Shown here in pieces: positions 46,431 to 58,000 of a stretch of DNA of 64,000 nt. Both the position numbers and the translations under genes were made by a program. This DNA comes from Excoecaria cochinchinensis. Taxonomy: Eukaryota; Streptophyta; Magnoliopsida; Malpighiales; Euphorbiaceae. Position 1 is the stretch's first letter, and each line of letters starts with the position of its first letter. The notes beneath the pieces were generated by a model. It was not told where the DNA came from and searched no databases. It was given only the letters and a program-made list of their open reading frames with translations. The DNA is taken from contig CANTUQ010000106.1 in NCBI GenBank assembly GCA_947683425.1, forward strand, positions 4,860,001-4,924,000, given 5' to 3'.

Positions 46431-48064
46431 TCCCTTAGTCATCTCATTTCATTATTATCTACTTCAGAATTCGATTGACCCATCCCCTTGTAAGGCAGCT
46501 TACAGACGCCTGTAGATGTAGGGCCTATAAATATTTTGAGGGAGCCCCTTTGTAGGAGTCTCTCAATTTCTTCCTTCCTCGTATAACAATCATCTGTAGT
46601 GTTGCTAATGTCTTTATAGAAGTGACAATATTTGTTTTTGTCTCTCGAAGCATAGGAGCGTTCGGACATCTTGGCCAATTTACCTTGGCACATTTTTCTT
46701 TGATCCACATTAATACTTGAGAAGGGGGGCGTTTAAGTGCATAAAAGTTCTAACTGAACTGTTTGCATGACATTCCGATCTGCCGTGCTCGCCTTCTTTT
46801 CATCTATTTAATCTTTTTAATAAACTCCCTCCTTGGGAATTTTATTTCTTGCTCTGTCCCATCCGACTGCCTAAGCTCTATCAGGTTCTAAAAGTCCTCC
46901 TTTTGCTTTTCGTGCATTTTCTAGTTGAATATACTGATTGGCTCTTTCCATGAGGTTCACAAAGTCTATAGGAGGTCGAGTGATGATGGAATCGAATAAG
47001 TAAGCGTCTCTAGCTCTGTTTGCCAGAGCATTTACTACCATGTTGGGGTGCAAGTTTTTTATTTCTAACGTGAGAGCCTGAAATCTATTAATGTAGTCTC
47101 TTAGACTTTCATCAGATTTCTGCACCAGACCGCACAGATCAATGATGGACTTGGTAGGCTTTATTTGTATGATAAATCTCGTGATGAATAGATCCCTTAA
47201 TTATTTAAAGGAATGAATTGATTTCGGAGGCAAGTCATGGAACCAATATAAAGCATCACCTGCAAGAGTGGTGGGAAATAGCCTATAAAATACTCTGTCG
47301 TCGAACGAATATATTTGAATCTGTGTCAAAAATTTAGATATGTGGTATTTTAGGTCAGTTTTACCTGTATATCTGCACATCTTGATTTCTCTGAATTCGT
47401 TGGCCAGCCTTGCTTCCCTAATTTCTTAGTTAAATGGTGAGACCGTGTTTCCATCAAAAACCAATTTTTTTGGGTGGCCCAAGCCGAATTTCTTGATTAG
47501 CTATAAGATTCATTCCTCATTTTTATTTGTCATGCTATCATCTATTTCTCCCTTCTTCTTTTTCACGAACCTTCGTTTAGGAGTACACGCGTTAAAGGAG
47601 ATCGCATTGGCGTGCGTGTCGAGGTATATCCCCTCTTTGGGGGTGCACACATAGTTGAGGTCGTTGTGCATGTCATGTTCCTCATACATTTTCTTCTTCC
47701 CTTTTCTTCGATCCAATTCTTGGAATTCAGAACTGGTTCTAGTTCCACTCCTTCCTTCTTCTATCCGCACATCTCCTATGGCTTTTTGCTTTCGAATCTA
47801 CATTGAGGGGGTTCGAATCCATTTTCCTTTTTTTATTGTATGCATCATCTGTTTGGTGTAATCATTCAGAACTGCTTTGAGATCTATGGTTGTTATCAAT
47901 GTGGAGTTTAGTTGAGCTAGGAGCTCATCGTTGAATCTCAGTAAAAGATTATTGGTGGGGGATCTTGGCAGAGATCTATTGGCCCCTTTCTCAATTTGGG
48001 ACCTCAGCATTCCAATGTTCCTGTCGGACTAATTTTTAGCTCTAGATCTTGAATGTTCAGCCAT
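46431..48064 (-). pseudogene. Tat gag
   Basis: An ATG at 48064 begins the gag, but the twelfth codon is a stop. Downstream come a retrotransposon gag domain at about 47125-46871 (SDESLRDYINRFQALTLEI, FVNLMERANQYIQLE) and a zinc-binding segment YCHFYKDISNTTDDCYTRK followed by EIERLLQRG at about 46640-46560, typical of Tat gag. Frameshifts and stops make it non-functional. Confidence 0.85.
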
Positions 48065-48080
48065 ATTCTATTGTTATCGC

Positions 48081-48098
48081 TCTCAACGAAAGCACCAA
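48081..48098 (-). other. Tat primer-binding site
   Basis: The minus strand reads TTGGTGCTTTCGTTGAGA one base inside the 5' LTR. It is in the right place and begins TTGGTG, but I do not assign a tRNA. The gag ATG follows about 17 bp downstream. Confidence 0.7.
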
Positions 48099-48099
48099 A

Positions 48100-48574
48100 T
48101 GATATTCCTGAAAGTATCAAAATGAGATATGGATGTGCCAAATGGATTGAAAAGGACTCGTGACCTGCAAAGAAGGCTAGCCCGATCGAACCGAGTGTTA
48201 GCTCTCCAAAACTTAAGTCAATAGAGATTTTTAAAGAGAGAATAAAGAATTTATCTTATGAGACCGGTGATCAACATCATACCTTTTTTTGGAGTCTTTA
48301 TAAGACATAAGAGAGAAAATATATCTCGTAGAAGTACTCGAGTAGTGGGTAGGTATAGGGTATGGCCGCATAATGTTTAAACTGATCATACCCTATTGAG
48401 TGTGTCAGTAGCCCTAGTCTATAACGGCGATCCGATCGGATTAGGTGATGGCTGATGGCCCTGAATGGACAAGTCGCACGTGCCTGACGTGACTTATCCC
48501 CTGTAAGCCGCTTTTTTTAGTTTGGGCCTGGGCCCTGATTTATCCGTTGGTCTTGGGGGTGAGATGTGTTATCA
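48100..48574 (-). repeat. Tat 5' LTR
   Basis: 475 bp, TGATATTCCTG...GTGTTATCA on the plus strand. It is collinear with 13080-13557 but diverged by many substitutions and small indels. The ATAAT duplication follows at 48575-48579. Confidence 0.92.
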
Positions 48575-48709
48575 ATAATCATATAACAAAATAATAAGAT
48601 TAAAACTAAAAATAGTAAAATTATATATAAAAAAAAGGTAAGTGCTTGAATTCTTTTACTTTAAAATAGAAAAATATAAATAAATAATTTGAGAACTAGA
48701 CTTATAATC

Positions 48710-48969
48710 TGTTGAGAATGAGTCAATTGAACATCAATAAAGATTAGGTCAAAGATTGAAGGAGGAGAGTTAGGATTTTTTATGTTTAAATTTGATTTTG
48801 ATTTTATTGTTTTATATTCATATTTTTAGGAATCATTTTGATTATGTTTGTTAGAAATTTTACTATAAATATGTAAGGTCTATTAATAATTAAAATGCCA
48901 AGTTTTTTAGTAATAAATTTCTCTATTTCTATATTTATTTCTCTTCTAAATAAATAAAAATATCCAACA
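48710..48969 (+). repeat. TR-GAG 5' LTR
   Basis: 260 bp, AT-rich, differing from the 3' LTR by roughly a dozen substitutions by eye. A TATA box (CTATAAATATG) lies about 100 bp before its end, compatible with a short R-U5. Confidence 0.9.
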
Positions 48970-49026
48970 TTTGGTATCAGAGTCTTTTTCCTTAAGGATA
49001 AAAAAAATATTAACAAAAATCTACAC

Positions 49027-49894
49027 ATGGAAGGGCAAACAATTTTTTCACAAATGCAACTACCAAAATTTGATGCAACAAACTTTCAAACTTGGTCAGT
49101 ACAAATGACAGTTCATCTTGAAGCTTTGGATCTTTGGGATGCTGTAGAAGAAGATTTTGAAGTTCCTCTACTAGGAGCCAATCCAACAGTAGCTCAAATC
49201 AAAACACACAAAGAAAAAAAAAACAAAGAAAGCTAGAGCCAAAGCATGCTTATACTCATCCATTTCACCTTCAATCCTTCCCAAAATTATACAACTCAAG
49301 TCGACTACAGAGATTTGGAAGTATCTCGAAAAAGAATATCAAGGTAATGAGAGGGTAAAACACATGCGAGTTATAAATTTATTGCACAAGTTTGAAATGC
49401 AGAAAATGAAAGAGTCTGAGACAATCAAAGAGTACGTTGACAAGCTCCTTAGCATAGTCGACAAGATGAGATTACTTGGTAGTGTATTTTCTAAAGAAAT
49501 GATAGTTGAAAAATTATTTGTTACATTGCCTGAAAAATATGAAATTATAATTTCTACTTTGAAAAATACAAAAAATCTGTCAAGTATTATTTTGGCAGAA
49601 CTTTTAAATGCATTGCAGGTATTTGAACAAAGAAAATCTATGAGAGAAGAATGTGTTGTGGAATGAGCTCTCCTAGCAATGTCAATGAAGAAAAGAAATA
49701 ATAAGGGAAACAATTTACCTTGTCCTCATTGTAAGAAGACAAATCAAACACAATACAAATGTTGGTGGAGACCAGATATCAAATGCAACAAATGTGGTCA
49801 AATGGGTCATATAGAGAAAATATGCAAAAATAAACAAGAAAATGAAGCAAAATTTGTAGTGAATGAAGAACAGGAGGATGATCACTTATTTTAA
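49027..49894 (+). pseudogene. copia-like gag of the TR-GAG element
   Basis: ATG at 49027, 44 bp after the primer-binding site. N-terminal DUF4219-like segment (LPKFDATNFQTWSVQMTVHL), then a UBN2-like middle (IWKYLEKEYQGNERVKHMRV, FVTLPEKYEIIISTLKN) and a C-terminal CCHC knuckle (CNKCGQMGHIEKIC at about 49775-49815). Only two lesions break it: a frameshift at an A-rich run near 49205-49235 and a stop near 49663. No pol follows. The product of an intact copy would package its own RNA while enzymes come from other elements. Confidence 0.88.
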
Positions 49895-50140
49895 AACAAA
49901 ATATATATGTCATGCCTATGCCTTACAACAATAAAATTATGCCATGCCCATATCCCCACAACTATGACCATAAAAAATCATATGCCTATACCCTACAAGA
50001 ACAAAAATATGCCATGCCATTATACTCACAACTATGAACCATAAAAAATCAAATGCCATGTCTATGCCCCATAACCATGATCAATGAAAACCCATATCCA
50101 TTTCGCATTAAGCATTTACAACAATTGACTCATGAAAGAG

Positions 50141-50400
50141 TGTTGGGAATGAGTCAATTAAAGATCAATAATGATTAGGTCAAAGATTGAAGGATGAGAG
50201 TTAGGATTTTTTATGTTTAAATTTAATTTTGATTTTATTATTTAATATTTATATTTTTAGAAATCATTTTGATTATATTTGTTAGAAATTTTACTATAAA
50301 TATGTAAGGTATATCAATAATTAAAATGCCAAATTTTTTAGTAATAAATTTCTCTATTTCTACATTTCTTTCTCTTCTAAATAAATAAAAACATCCAACA
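50141..50400 (+). repeat. TR-GAG 3' LTR
   Basis: 260 bp, starts TGTTGGGAATGAGTC and ends ACATCCAACA, followed by the TAATC duplication. Between gag and this LTR (49900-50120) is a diverged tandem repeat around ATGCCATGCC and CACAACTATGA. Confidence 0.9.
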
Positions 50401-50472
50401 TAATCAACTTATCGACTTTTGCTTTTGCAAAAGAGTCCCCCTAAAAGAGAAATTTTTAAAACGAATTATCTT

Positions 50473-50640
50473 AGAGAAATGATGCAAGGAGCCGAACATT
50501 TATATATTGAATGTATTACTTAATGCCTCTATTTATCTATTTTTATTTATTTTGAGAAATGACATAAAGAGCCGAATAATTTTTATAAATTGCATGTATT
50601 ATTTATAATGTCTTTGCTTTATCTATTTTTATTTTTGCCT
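50473..50640. repeat. diverged ~80-bp tandem duplication
   Basis: Two copies, about 50473-50552 and 50553-50640, share GAGAAATGA, AGAGCCGAA, TTGAATGTATTA or TTGCATGTATTA and CTATTTTTATTT words. No coding or transposon signature is seen. Confidence 0.6.
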
Positions 50641-52364
50641 TAATTGATAGACTAATTTGTGTGATAGAGAGTGTTCGTAACCTTTTCTAAAAAGATCAAT
50701 TTTTATTCCAAGGACTTAGACATTGTTGAGAGCTTTGTACCACCAAGCCGAAGGCACTGCTGGTTCTCCACTCTCTATTCTATCTCAAAACAGGTTATTG
50801 TTCTAATCAAAATGCCTTTACTAAATCTAGGCTAGTTGGTGACAGCATCCTTATAGTTCATGAATTAATACACTCTATCAAGAATAAAAGATTGGAAAGG
50901 AATGGAGCTATGGCTATCAAAATTGACAATGCAAAGACTTGTGATACTGTTGAGTGGGAATATTGTCTATTATTCGAAGGATAATGGGATTTCATAGTTA
51001 ATGGATAAGATGGATAATGAGGTGTGTTACTTAAATGGGCAAGATTTGGCTCTCGTGGATTAAGACAAGGTGATCCATTGTCACTTTACTTATTCCTCTT
51101 ACGTGCAGAGGGGTTTTCTTTTTTATTAAATCAGGCCCAAGCAATGGGAATTATATCTCAAGTAAAAATTGCTAGAACTGCTTCAGAGATATCACATGTC
51201 TTGTAGAGCCAACTTGTAGGAGGCAAGAAAGGTACAGGAAATCCTTCAGCCGTATGAAAGATGTAGCGGGGAAAAGGTAAACTATCAAAAATCTAGTTTA
51301 ATTTTCAGCCCTAACCCTAGTCAAAACAAGAAAATTCTATTGCTAGTTGGTTAGATATTTACTAATATAAGAGGTTTAGACAAATACTTAGGATCAACAG
51401 CAGTCATTAATAAATCAAAAAGGCAAACTTTCATGCAAATTAAAGAAAAAGTAATTAGAGGTTGCCATGTGGAAGTCTAAACTGCTACCAGGAGAGGTAG
51501 AGAAGTGCTGATCAATACTGTAGCATTAGCGTTGCCTATATATTCTATGCAATGGTTTAAGATCCCAAAAATTTTGTGTAATCAACTTACAGTAATAGTG
51601 GCTAAATTTTGGTGGGGTCAGCGAAATGATGAAAGGAAGTTTCAGTGGATTTCCCGGAAGAAGTTTAACACTAGCTGAAAAATGTGGGATTTAGAGAGCT
51701 TAAACTTAGCTCTTTTAGCCAAGCAAGGTTGGCGAATCATGAATAATCCTAATACCTTGCTGGCTAAACTATTTAAAGCTAAATATTTTCCATCTGTAGA
51801 TTTCTTAAATGCGAGAGTTGAGTCTAACCCCTCATAGGGCTAGAGAAGTATACTATAAGGAAGGAAAGTATTAATGTTGGGGCTTAGATGGCAGGAATGT
51901 TCTGGTACTAAGGTATCTTGTTTTTGGGATCCTTGGATACCTTCTCGGTACCCTTTTATGCCAAAAGATAATGGGCATAGATCTATTTAGTCAAGGATCT
52001 AATTGATGAGCAAAGTAAGAAGTGGAATTATCAGTTAGTTGGAGAAAACTTTGATAGTGAAGATGCTAAGGCCATCATGTTTATACCCCTGTCTTGGTCT
52101 GGAGCAGAAGATAGGTTGATTTGGGATTACACTAAAGATGGAGTGGTACAATATTAAATCAGGCTATCATGTAGCTAGAAGGATGTTGAACTCAGACATG
52201 GCCTTCTTCACCTCTTGCCTCTCAAATTGATTGAAAGGCTCTTTGGAAACTAACATTGCCCAGAAAACTTACTTTATTCATTTGGAAAGTTCTTCATGAT
52301 ATTCTGCCTGTGGGGACTATATTAAGCCAGATCATGTGTTGATTGTGGGCAGGATGAAAGCAGC

Positions 52365-52798
52365 ATGCATGTTTTATTCCAACGCCCAATGGCGACACAG
52401 GTGTGGGGTCTATGTGAACCTCGTTTCTTGCTTCAGGTGAGTCATTCTATGAATTTTATTGAGTTATGGGATCTTTTACTGAAGTCCTGGAAATCTCATC
52501 CCAACTGGAATGAAATCATTGCTCGTACAGTTTTTATTATGGGGGCCATTTGGAAGGCAAGAAACCTTTTAACATCTCAATTATATTATAAACATGCAAA
52601 TCAAGTTTTGTATGAAGTTTTAAAGTATTTCAAAGAGTTCTGGGCTGCAAAAAATATTAATAGAAATGCTAGATTAGCTGCAGTCTCGGAGAGTAATAAT
52701 GATGATGGTTTACCAGGAATTTCAGAAAATCGAGTATTGCTGACTACGGATGCAGCTACATCGTCAAAGAAAGATCTTGGAAGCACAGCTGTGCTAAC
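52365..52798 (+). pseudogene. LINE zf-RVT / RNase H N-terminal part
   Basis: The longest intact stretch of the LINE. It runs from a zinc-binding HVLFQRP..A..VW block through IARTVFIMGAIWKARNLLTS into the start of the RNase H domain (LLTTDAATSSKKDLG), where the catalytic Asp of the usual D-G/A motif is present. It ends at the TRIM insertion site. Confidence 0.82.
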
Positions 52799-52982
52799 TG
52801 TGAGAAAACACAATGGGAATTGAATTTGTATTTATTCAATTAATTATCAATGAGTACACAACCTATATATACAAGAAAAGAAGTAGAAAAGTCTAAGAAA
52901 AGGAAACAAAAGTCAGCCAATCAAGCCTCCAATCAAGACTCCAATCAAGCCTCCAATCAGCTGTATTCCTTATTTTCTAACA
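52799..52982 (-). repeat. TRIM 3' LTR
   Basis: 184 bp. It contains a short internal tandem motif, CCAATCAAGCCTCCAATCA-like, near 52917-52960, and AACCTATATATACAAG near 52860, a possible TATA element. Confidence 0.93.
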
Positions 52983-53462
52983 CTCCCCCTCAAGCTGAAG
53001 CATAAACTTTAATCATGCTCAGCTTGTTACAAATTTATTCCATGACATAAACTTCAAAATAAAATAGAGAATAAGTGTCAAACTCTCTCCAAATGAAGCC
53101 TACAAATAATCCATGGCTTCAACACCGAACGGAGATCAAGTGTAACACCGATACCCACACATAACAAAAGTGCAGCAACATGGACCCAAATTAATTGTGA
53201 CTTGGCCTTTTTATCACGGGACAATTGCTGCTACACATGACCAACAATCTCCCCCTCAGCCATATAAGTCAACACGTCAGCCAAAACAGAAGCCAACAAA
53301 TAACCTATGATATAAGCTTCAAGGCTTCAGGCAAGGCAAGAAAGACCACAACACCAAGAAGAAGAACAGCCACAAACAGTGACTCAAATCCAGGAAGAAA
53401 CAAGAGAAACGCAACCCTCAGATAAGAGAAGACCCAGAAAAGAGCCAAAGGCTCTGATACCA

Positions 53463-53646
53463 TGTGAGAAAACACAATGGGAATTGAATTTGTATTTATT
53501 CAATTAATTATCAATGAGTACACAACCTATATATACAAGAAAAGAAGTAGAAAAGTCTAAGAAAAGGAAACAAAAGTCAGCCAATCAAGCCTCCAATCAA
53601 GACTCCAATCAAGCCTCCAATCAGCTGTATTCCTTATTTTCTAACA
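53463..53646 (-). repeat. TRIM 5' LTR
   Basis: 184 bp, identical to 52799-52982 in my comparison. The primer-binding site abuts it with no gap. Confidence 0.93.
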
Positions 53647-54180
53647 CTAACAAAGAATGCAGAGCATGGAGGATAAAGGAATGGCCGTGTGTTGTTGAGC
53701 CGGAAGTGTTGGAGACGCTAGAAACTATCAATGGACAGATGCTGTCTTTTGCAGTGATGGGAAGTCACTTATAAATGCTATCAATTCTGAAAAATCTATG
53801 AAAAGTTCTCTGTATGGTATTTTAAAAGACATTAAACTACTTAGGCAGAGTCAATCATATGTATTTAAGTATATTAATAGAGTCTCAAACAGAGCTGCTC
53901 ATAGACTTGCAAAGAAATGCTTTAAAAGGAAATTTTGTTGTTAATTTTGCTGAGCAGCTGTATATTGCAAACTGTTTTGAATGCAATATAACTAGTTGTC
54001 TTAAATTAGAAAATTTTTCTACTCTTCAGTTGGAAAACAGAATAGTTTTTTAAGTGTTCAATTCACCCCCTCTTAAGCTTATTTGGGAATTAAGTGTTGG
54101 TCTCGTTTAAAATTAAAATGTAATTGTAATTGACTGCTAAGAGAGACTACATGGCAATCTAATAATGTTCTTTATGCAAT

Positions 54181-55003
54181 AAAAATGTGAAATATTCTAA
54201 AAAGTTTATCGTAAGAGTTATTAAAAGAAAAGGTTCTCACATTGTAGTTTGATTTACCCCTTCTTTAATTCGCGTCTAGAATCAACTTCTTGTTCTTGTA
54301 CATAATTAATACAAACTAATTTTCTACATACAGAACTTATAACGAAAACCATAAAAGGGCGATCTCTGATCTCTAAATATCAGCATTTCCTTGTATCTAT
54401 CTCAACAACACGATGAAGGCAATGTACTCTAATATACAAGTAGCATGAAATTACACCAGAGCCAAGACAAATATCAATGTGTGAAATCAAGCCAAATATA
54501 TGGACAAAATTGGTGGAACTTCATTCATGTTTTCATGTAACCTTATGCTAAATAACTAAAAATAATTTACAAGTTTAAAGAAATGAAGAAACTAATCATC
54601 TGCTGCTGCATGTTGTTAACAGTGAGTCTTCTGAGTTTTGATGGGACTGAACTTATGGAATGCATGAACGTCAATGGGACATGGTATGGGTACCCAAAGA
54701 ATTGCAGTACTGTACTTCAGGAGAAAAAATTTTGGTAGCAATGATCAGTTTGGATAAAAAAATCAGCTCAGTTTTTCCCTTGCTGGTGAATCCTGGGCTA
54801 GTCTGCCCAGAATATTACCTTCTTAGTGTTCCAACTCCGCTCGTAGAGGGGATGGTAGGGTAGAGGGGATGGTAGGGCTCCGCCAAGACGGGGTTCCTTG
54901 TCACTGAAAAACTATCACTGAGAGTTTTCTCCATATGATCAACCAGCAGCTGGTTAAAATTCACTTTTGCAGTTAATATCTTTCACCACTTACTAGTCTA
55001 ATG
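54181..55003. other. 3' flank of the Urb2/Npa2 gene
   Basis: Between the LINE end and the minus-strand stop codon at 55004-55006. It should include the 3' UTR of that gene. A small local tandem duplication (GATGGTAGGGTAGAGG-like) lies at 54847-54878. No other gene is seen. Confidence 0.55.
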
Positions 55004-58000
55004 TCAGACTTTTCCTTCATATTGGAAATTCATTTTGTAATCATGTTGTAGAACTGCCAACGTATTTCTGCAAGGACCCTCTGCAAAGGACAATGCAGGA
55101 AACGTTAATAAAGGAAGAACCCATTTGGAGTCATTTTTCAACAACTTATCAAAACAATTTTCGCTTACCTCCCAATACTGAATGAAGATGCTGAAGATCA
55201 TCAGCTGAGCAAGACTCTATTAAAGCGTATACACCCGGTCTCATAGCTTCATCTACCTCCCTACACATGATTTATAGAAAGAGATGTTTTTGTTAGTATC
55301 CACAAGGTACACTTTGTTTCACTTGAAGTAAAAATAAATAAATAATTAAAATAGATAAAGCGACCTGTCCACTGACAGCAAGATCATACTAATAATAATA
55401 AGAAGAATAGAAAAAAGGAAAAAGTGAATATGCAGGAAAGCGCAAACCACCTTTTGACACCAGTTTTATGGGGACCATATCCTGAATAAACCAATATGTA
55501 ATCAGATAAAAATTTGAAACAGTGCTGGCCAAAGTCTTCCTTTTGCTGCCGTAACTGTAAAATAATAATTAAGAAACAAACAGGATTAGGCATGGCAACT
55601 TAAAGCAACTACTTGCTTCTGATTACTGAATACATGATGAACGTGTAAAAGTTTATCATAGCTTGAAACAATATAAACGTTAACTAAAGTAGTTGAAGTC
55701 AAATTGCTGCATTTGAATAGGCAATTAAAGTCTTCCATTTGAATTTTTTTATATACTAAGTTCCCTGAACAAGATTTAGAATCTAATATCTAGTGAAAAT
55801 GTATAAATTCATATACTCCAAGAATTAGGATGAGGACAATTGTGAAAATTAATCTAGGCACCTTAAATCCTTCTGAAACTGTAGCTCTTGCGACCGAACT
55901 GTGCACTCAGTAAAATTTAATTGAAGATTTTATTTTCCTCTTCCTTCAGAAATTCAAGTCCTTATCACACAATTTCAAACTCCTTAGCAAAACACCAAGC
56001 TAAAAAAAAAAAAGAAAGCACTCAAGGCCTGTGGAAGAAGGAACATATTAAACAGGTTTTGTAGATACCACATGTTTCTCAAACTGAAGCTTAACTGCCA
56101 CAGTCTAAGAGCACTAGAATGTTTACCATGAAAGAGCTGTAATTTAACAAAATCCTTCACAACTGCTGATAAAAGGAGAAAATAATGACATTGGTTCTGA
56201 TATTATTTCCTTTGATGCAGGACCAAAGGTGACCTCAAAAGTGGCATCTTTGAAACTTTTGAGACAAATGCCACCTTTAAGAAGCAAACAAATGCCTCTC
56301 TGTGTTGAGGATTGTGGGAATAGGTGATTGTGCATAATGCTATATCCGCCACAAACATCTTTAACACCTTAACCTCAGCCCATATCAACTCCGACTACCA
56401 GCCAGAGTGTTAATCTGGAACAGAAAAAGCTCCATCCTAGTCTGAGCTAGTTCCCTTACCATGGAAAAGCTTATTGTCCTGGCAAGAGGATGGGATTATC
56501 TACTACAAACAAAGACCAATTTAATCCTAACTGACCTCAGATTCGCTCTCATAATGGAAAAGAATCCACACAACATAGAACCATGCATACATGCAACCCA
56601 GATTTTGTTGCATTTTCATGTAAGTGGCACCTTCAAAAGTAACTCACATAATGGAATGAATCCCCACAACATAGAACCATGGATATATGCAACCCAGATG
56701 TTAGATTTTCATGTAAGTGCACTCAAGACTACCTCACATACCTCTTCATATATCCTTCGAAGAGAGCAGGCACATCTTACTTCCTCTTGAATTCCCAGTG
56801 AAAAGTATCGTTTTCTGGATGTTAATTCACCATTTACTGTCTCCAAACAATGAAGAAGAACACGAACAGATTCTTGAAGCAGAGCAACGCACTCTTCTGA
56901 CTCACTAGAAATTTTAAAACAACAGCCATGGTTACATATAATAATTACTTGGAAGAAAAGAAATTCACAAAGAATAGATATTGCAACTGAAATTGAGAAT
57001 GTAACAATCCAGTAGCGATTCAAATGCCTAATGTCTGGATAGAAATCAATGCATGGTGGTCTTGTTTGACCTGCTTTGATTAGTTCTCACCCTCTTTTGA
57101 TGGGTCTCCCAAATTGACTTCAATCCGTAATAAATAAGTAGATAAATAAATATATAAATAAAACAAATAAATATTATCCAAAATAAATTTTGTCATTTAA
57201 AAAAATAAAAACAGTTAATAAAGATTTAGAAAGCAAATCATTTTCCTATTACTGTTACAGTAGCATTAATGATTTAAAACTTAACATAGCAAAATTTCCA
57301 ATTTTACAAAATATCAAAAAGGTGCAATCCTTGGAATTCTCCAGAAATAAAGCCTTACAGATATCAAGAAAATAATTTTATCCCAAACAAATGCACAGAA
57401 TGAAATTGATTCCTAAGTTTGGCATTGCTTCATAGCCAACATAGCATGAATGCTTACTCCTTTTTCCTTTCTCTTCTACCAACCATATAATTGAACTTCA
57501 GCAAACACAATAGACTAGCCCATTCAAATCCTAGTGAACAATAAGAAATTTAAACAATAAACACAGAATTTAAGGGGAAAGAAAACACAAAATAATAGAA
57601 AACTGGAATCCTCTAGCTCAAACAGCAGCTATAACAGTAATGAATGATCATCCCTCTTTTCAACTAATTTCTGTTCACTATGGACGTCAATTTTTTTTAA
57701 AATGGTTACAAAGCAAGTGGAGAAAATAATGAACATCAAACCAAGTTCTTGAGAGACCTAACTGTAGAGAGAATAATACCTTCTGTGATGCCTCAAAGTG
57801 GTAGACAGTAATCGACAGCATGCAGCAAATAATACTGTCACGAACTGTTGATCTACAACATGGGATTTTTTGCCCACTACGGCATCAACATCTTGGTTAT
57901 GCACTAACAAGAATGTTTCGGATACTCCAAGATGACAAAAATCATGAAAAAGTGCCGCAGGTATGTGTAAAGACTGAGCTACATGGCAGTGATCCATTTG

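Larger units (their letters stand above)
13080..48574 (-). mobile_element. Tat-lineage Ty3-gypsy retrotransposon, host of the nested stack
   Basis: The outer element of the nest. Its LTRs (13080-13557 and 48100-48574) have TG..CA ends and a perfect 5-bp duplication ATAAT (13075-13079, 48575-48579). Minus-strand order is 5' LTR, primer-binding site, gag, protease, RT (split), RNase H, a second archaeal-type RNase H, integrase and 3' LTR. The extra RNase H is the hallmark of the Tat lineage. Removing the insertions at 14085-38807 and 41357-45084 leaves about 7 kb. The LTRs differ at very roughly one site in eight by eye, so this is the oldest element in the stack. Confidence 0.93.
48710..50400 (+). 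mobile_element. gag-only LTR retrotransposon (TR-GAG type, copia-like)
   Basis: 1,691 bp with two 260-bp LTRs (48710-48969, 50141-50400), TGTTG...CCAACA ends and a perfect TAATC duplication (48705-48709, 50401-50405). The primer-binding site TGGTATCAGAGT (48972-48983) matches initiator Met tRNA; CATGAAAGAG precedes the 3' LTR. It encodes only a copia-like gag and has no protease, integrase or RT, as described for TR-GAG elements. Both LTRs hold a TATA-like ACTATAAATATG (near 48862 and 50292). It sits 130 bp outside the Tat element. Confidence 0.92.
52799..53646 (-). mobile_element. TRIM retrotransposon with identical LTRs
   Basis: 848 bp with two 184-bp LTRs (52799-52982, 53463-53646) that I find identical at every base, TG..CA ends and a perfect CTAAC duplication (52794-52798, 53647-53651). 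The minus strand has primer-binding site TGGTATCAGAGC directly adjoining the right LTR (53451-53462) and polypurine tract TTGAGGGGGAG beside the left LTR (52983-52993). The 480-bp interior is non-coding. These are the defining features of a terminal-repeat retrotransposon in miniature, moved by proteins of another element. Identical LTRs indicate recent insertion into the LINE. Confidence 0.95.
50740..54180 (+). mobile_element. decayed L1-type LINE fragment
   Basis: Plus-strand remnants of a plant LINE ORF2, 5'-truncated. RT: SRLVGDSILIVHELIHSIKN near 50830-50890, IKIDNAKTCDTVEW (catalytic Asp kept), RGLRQGDPLSLYLFLL near 51050. Then VAKFWWGQRNDERKFQWIS, LALLAKQGWRIMNNP and LFKAKYFPS near 51600-51800, a zf-RVT-like region near 52350, and an RNase H region whose C-terminal FKYINRVSNRAAHRLAKK is near 53870. 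Stops and shifts abound. A TRIM interrupts the RNase H at 52799. No poly(A) tail or target duplication could be fixed, so both ends are approximate. Confidence 0.88.

Noticed and set aside
56144..56388. Two overlapping minus ORFs inside intron 6 of the Urb2/Npa2 gene
   Set aside because: The exon chain is phase-consistent without them and their translations do not resemble the family.
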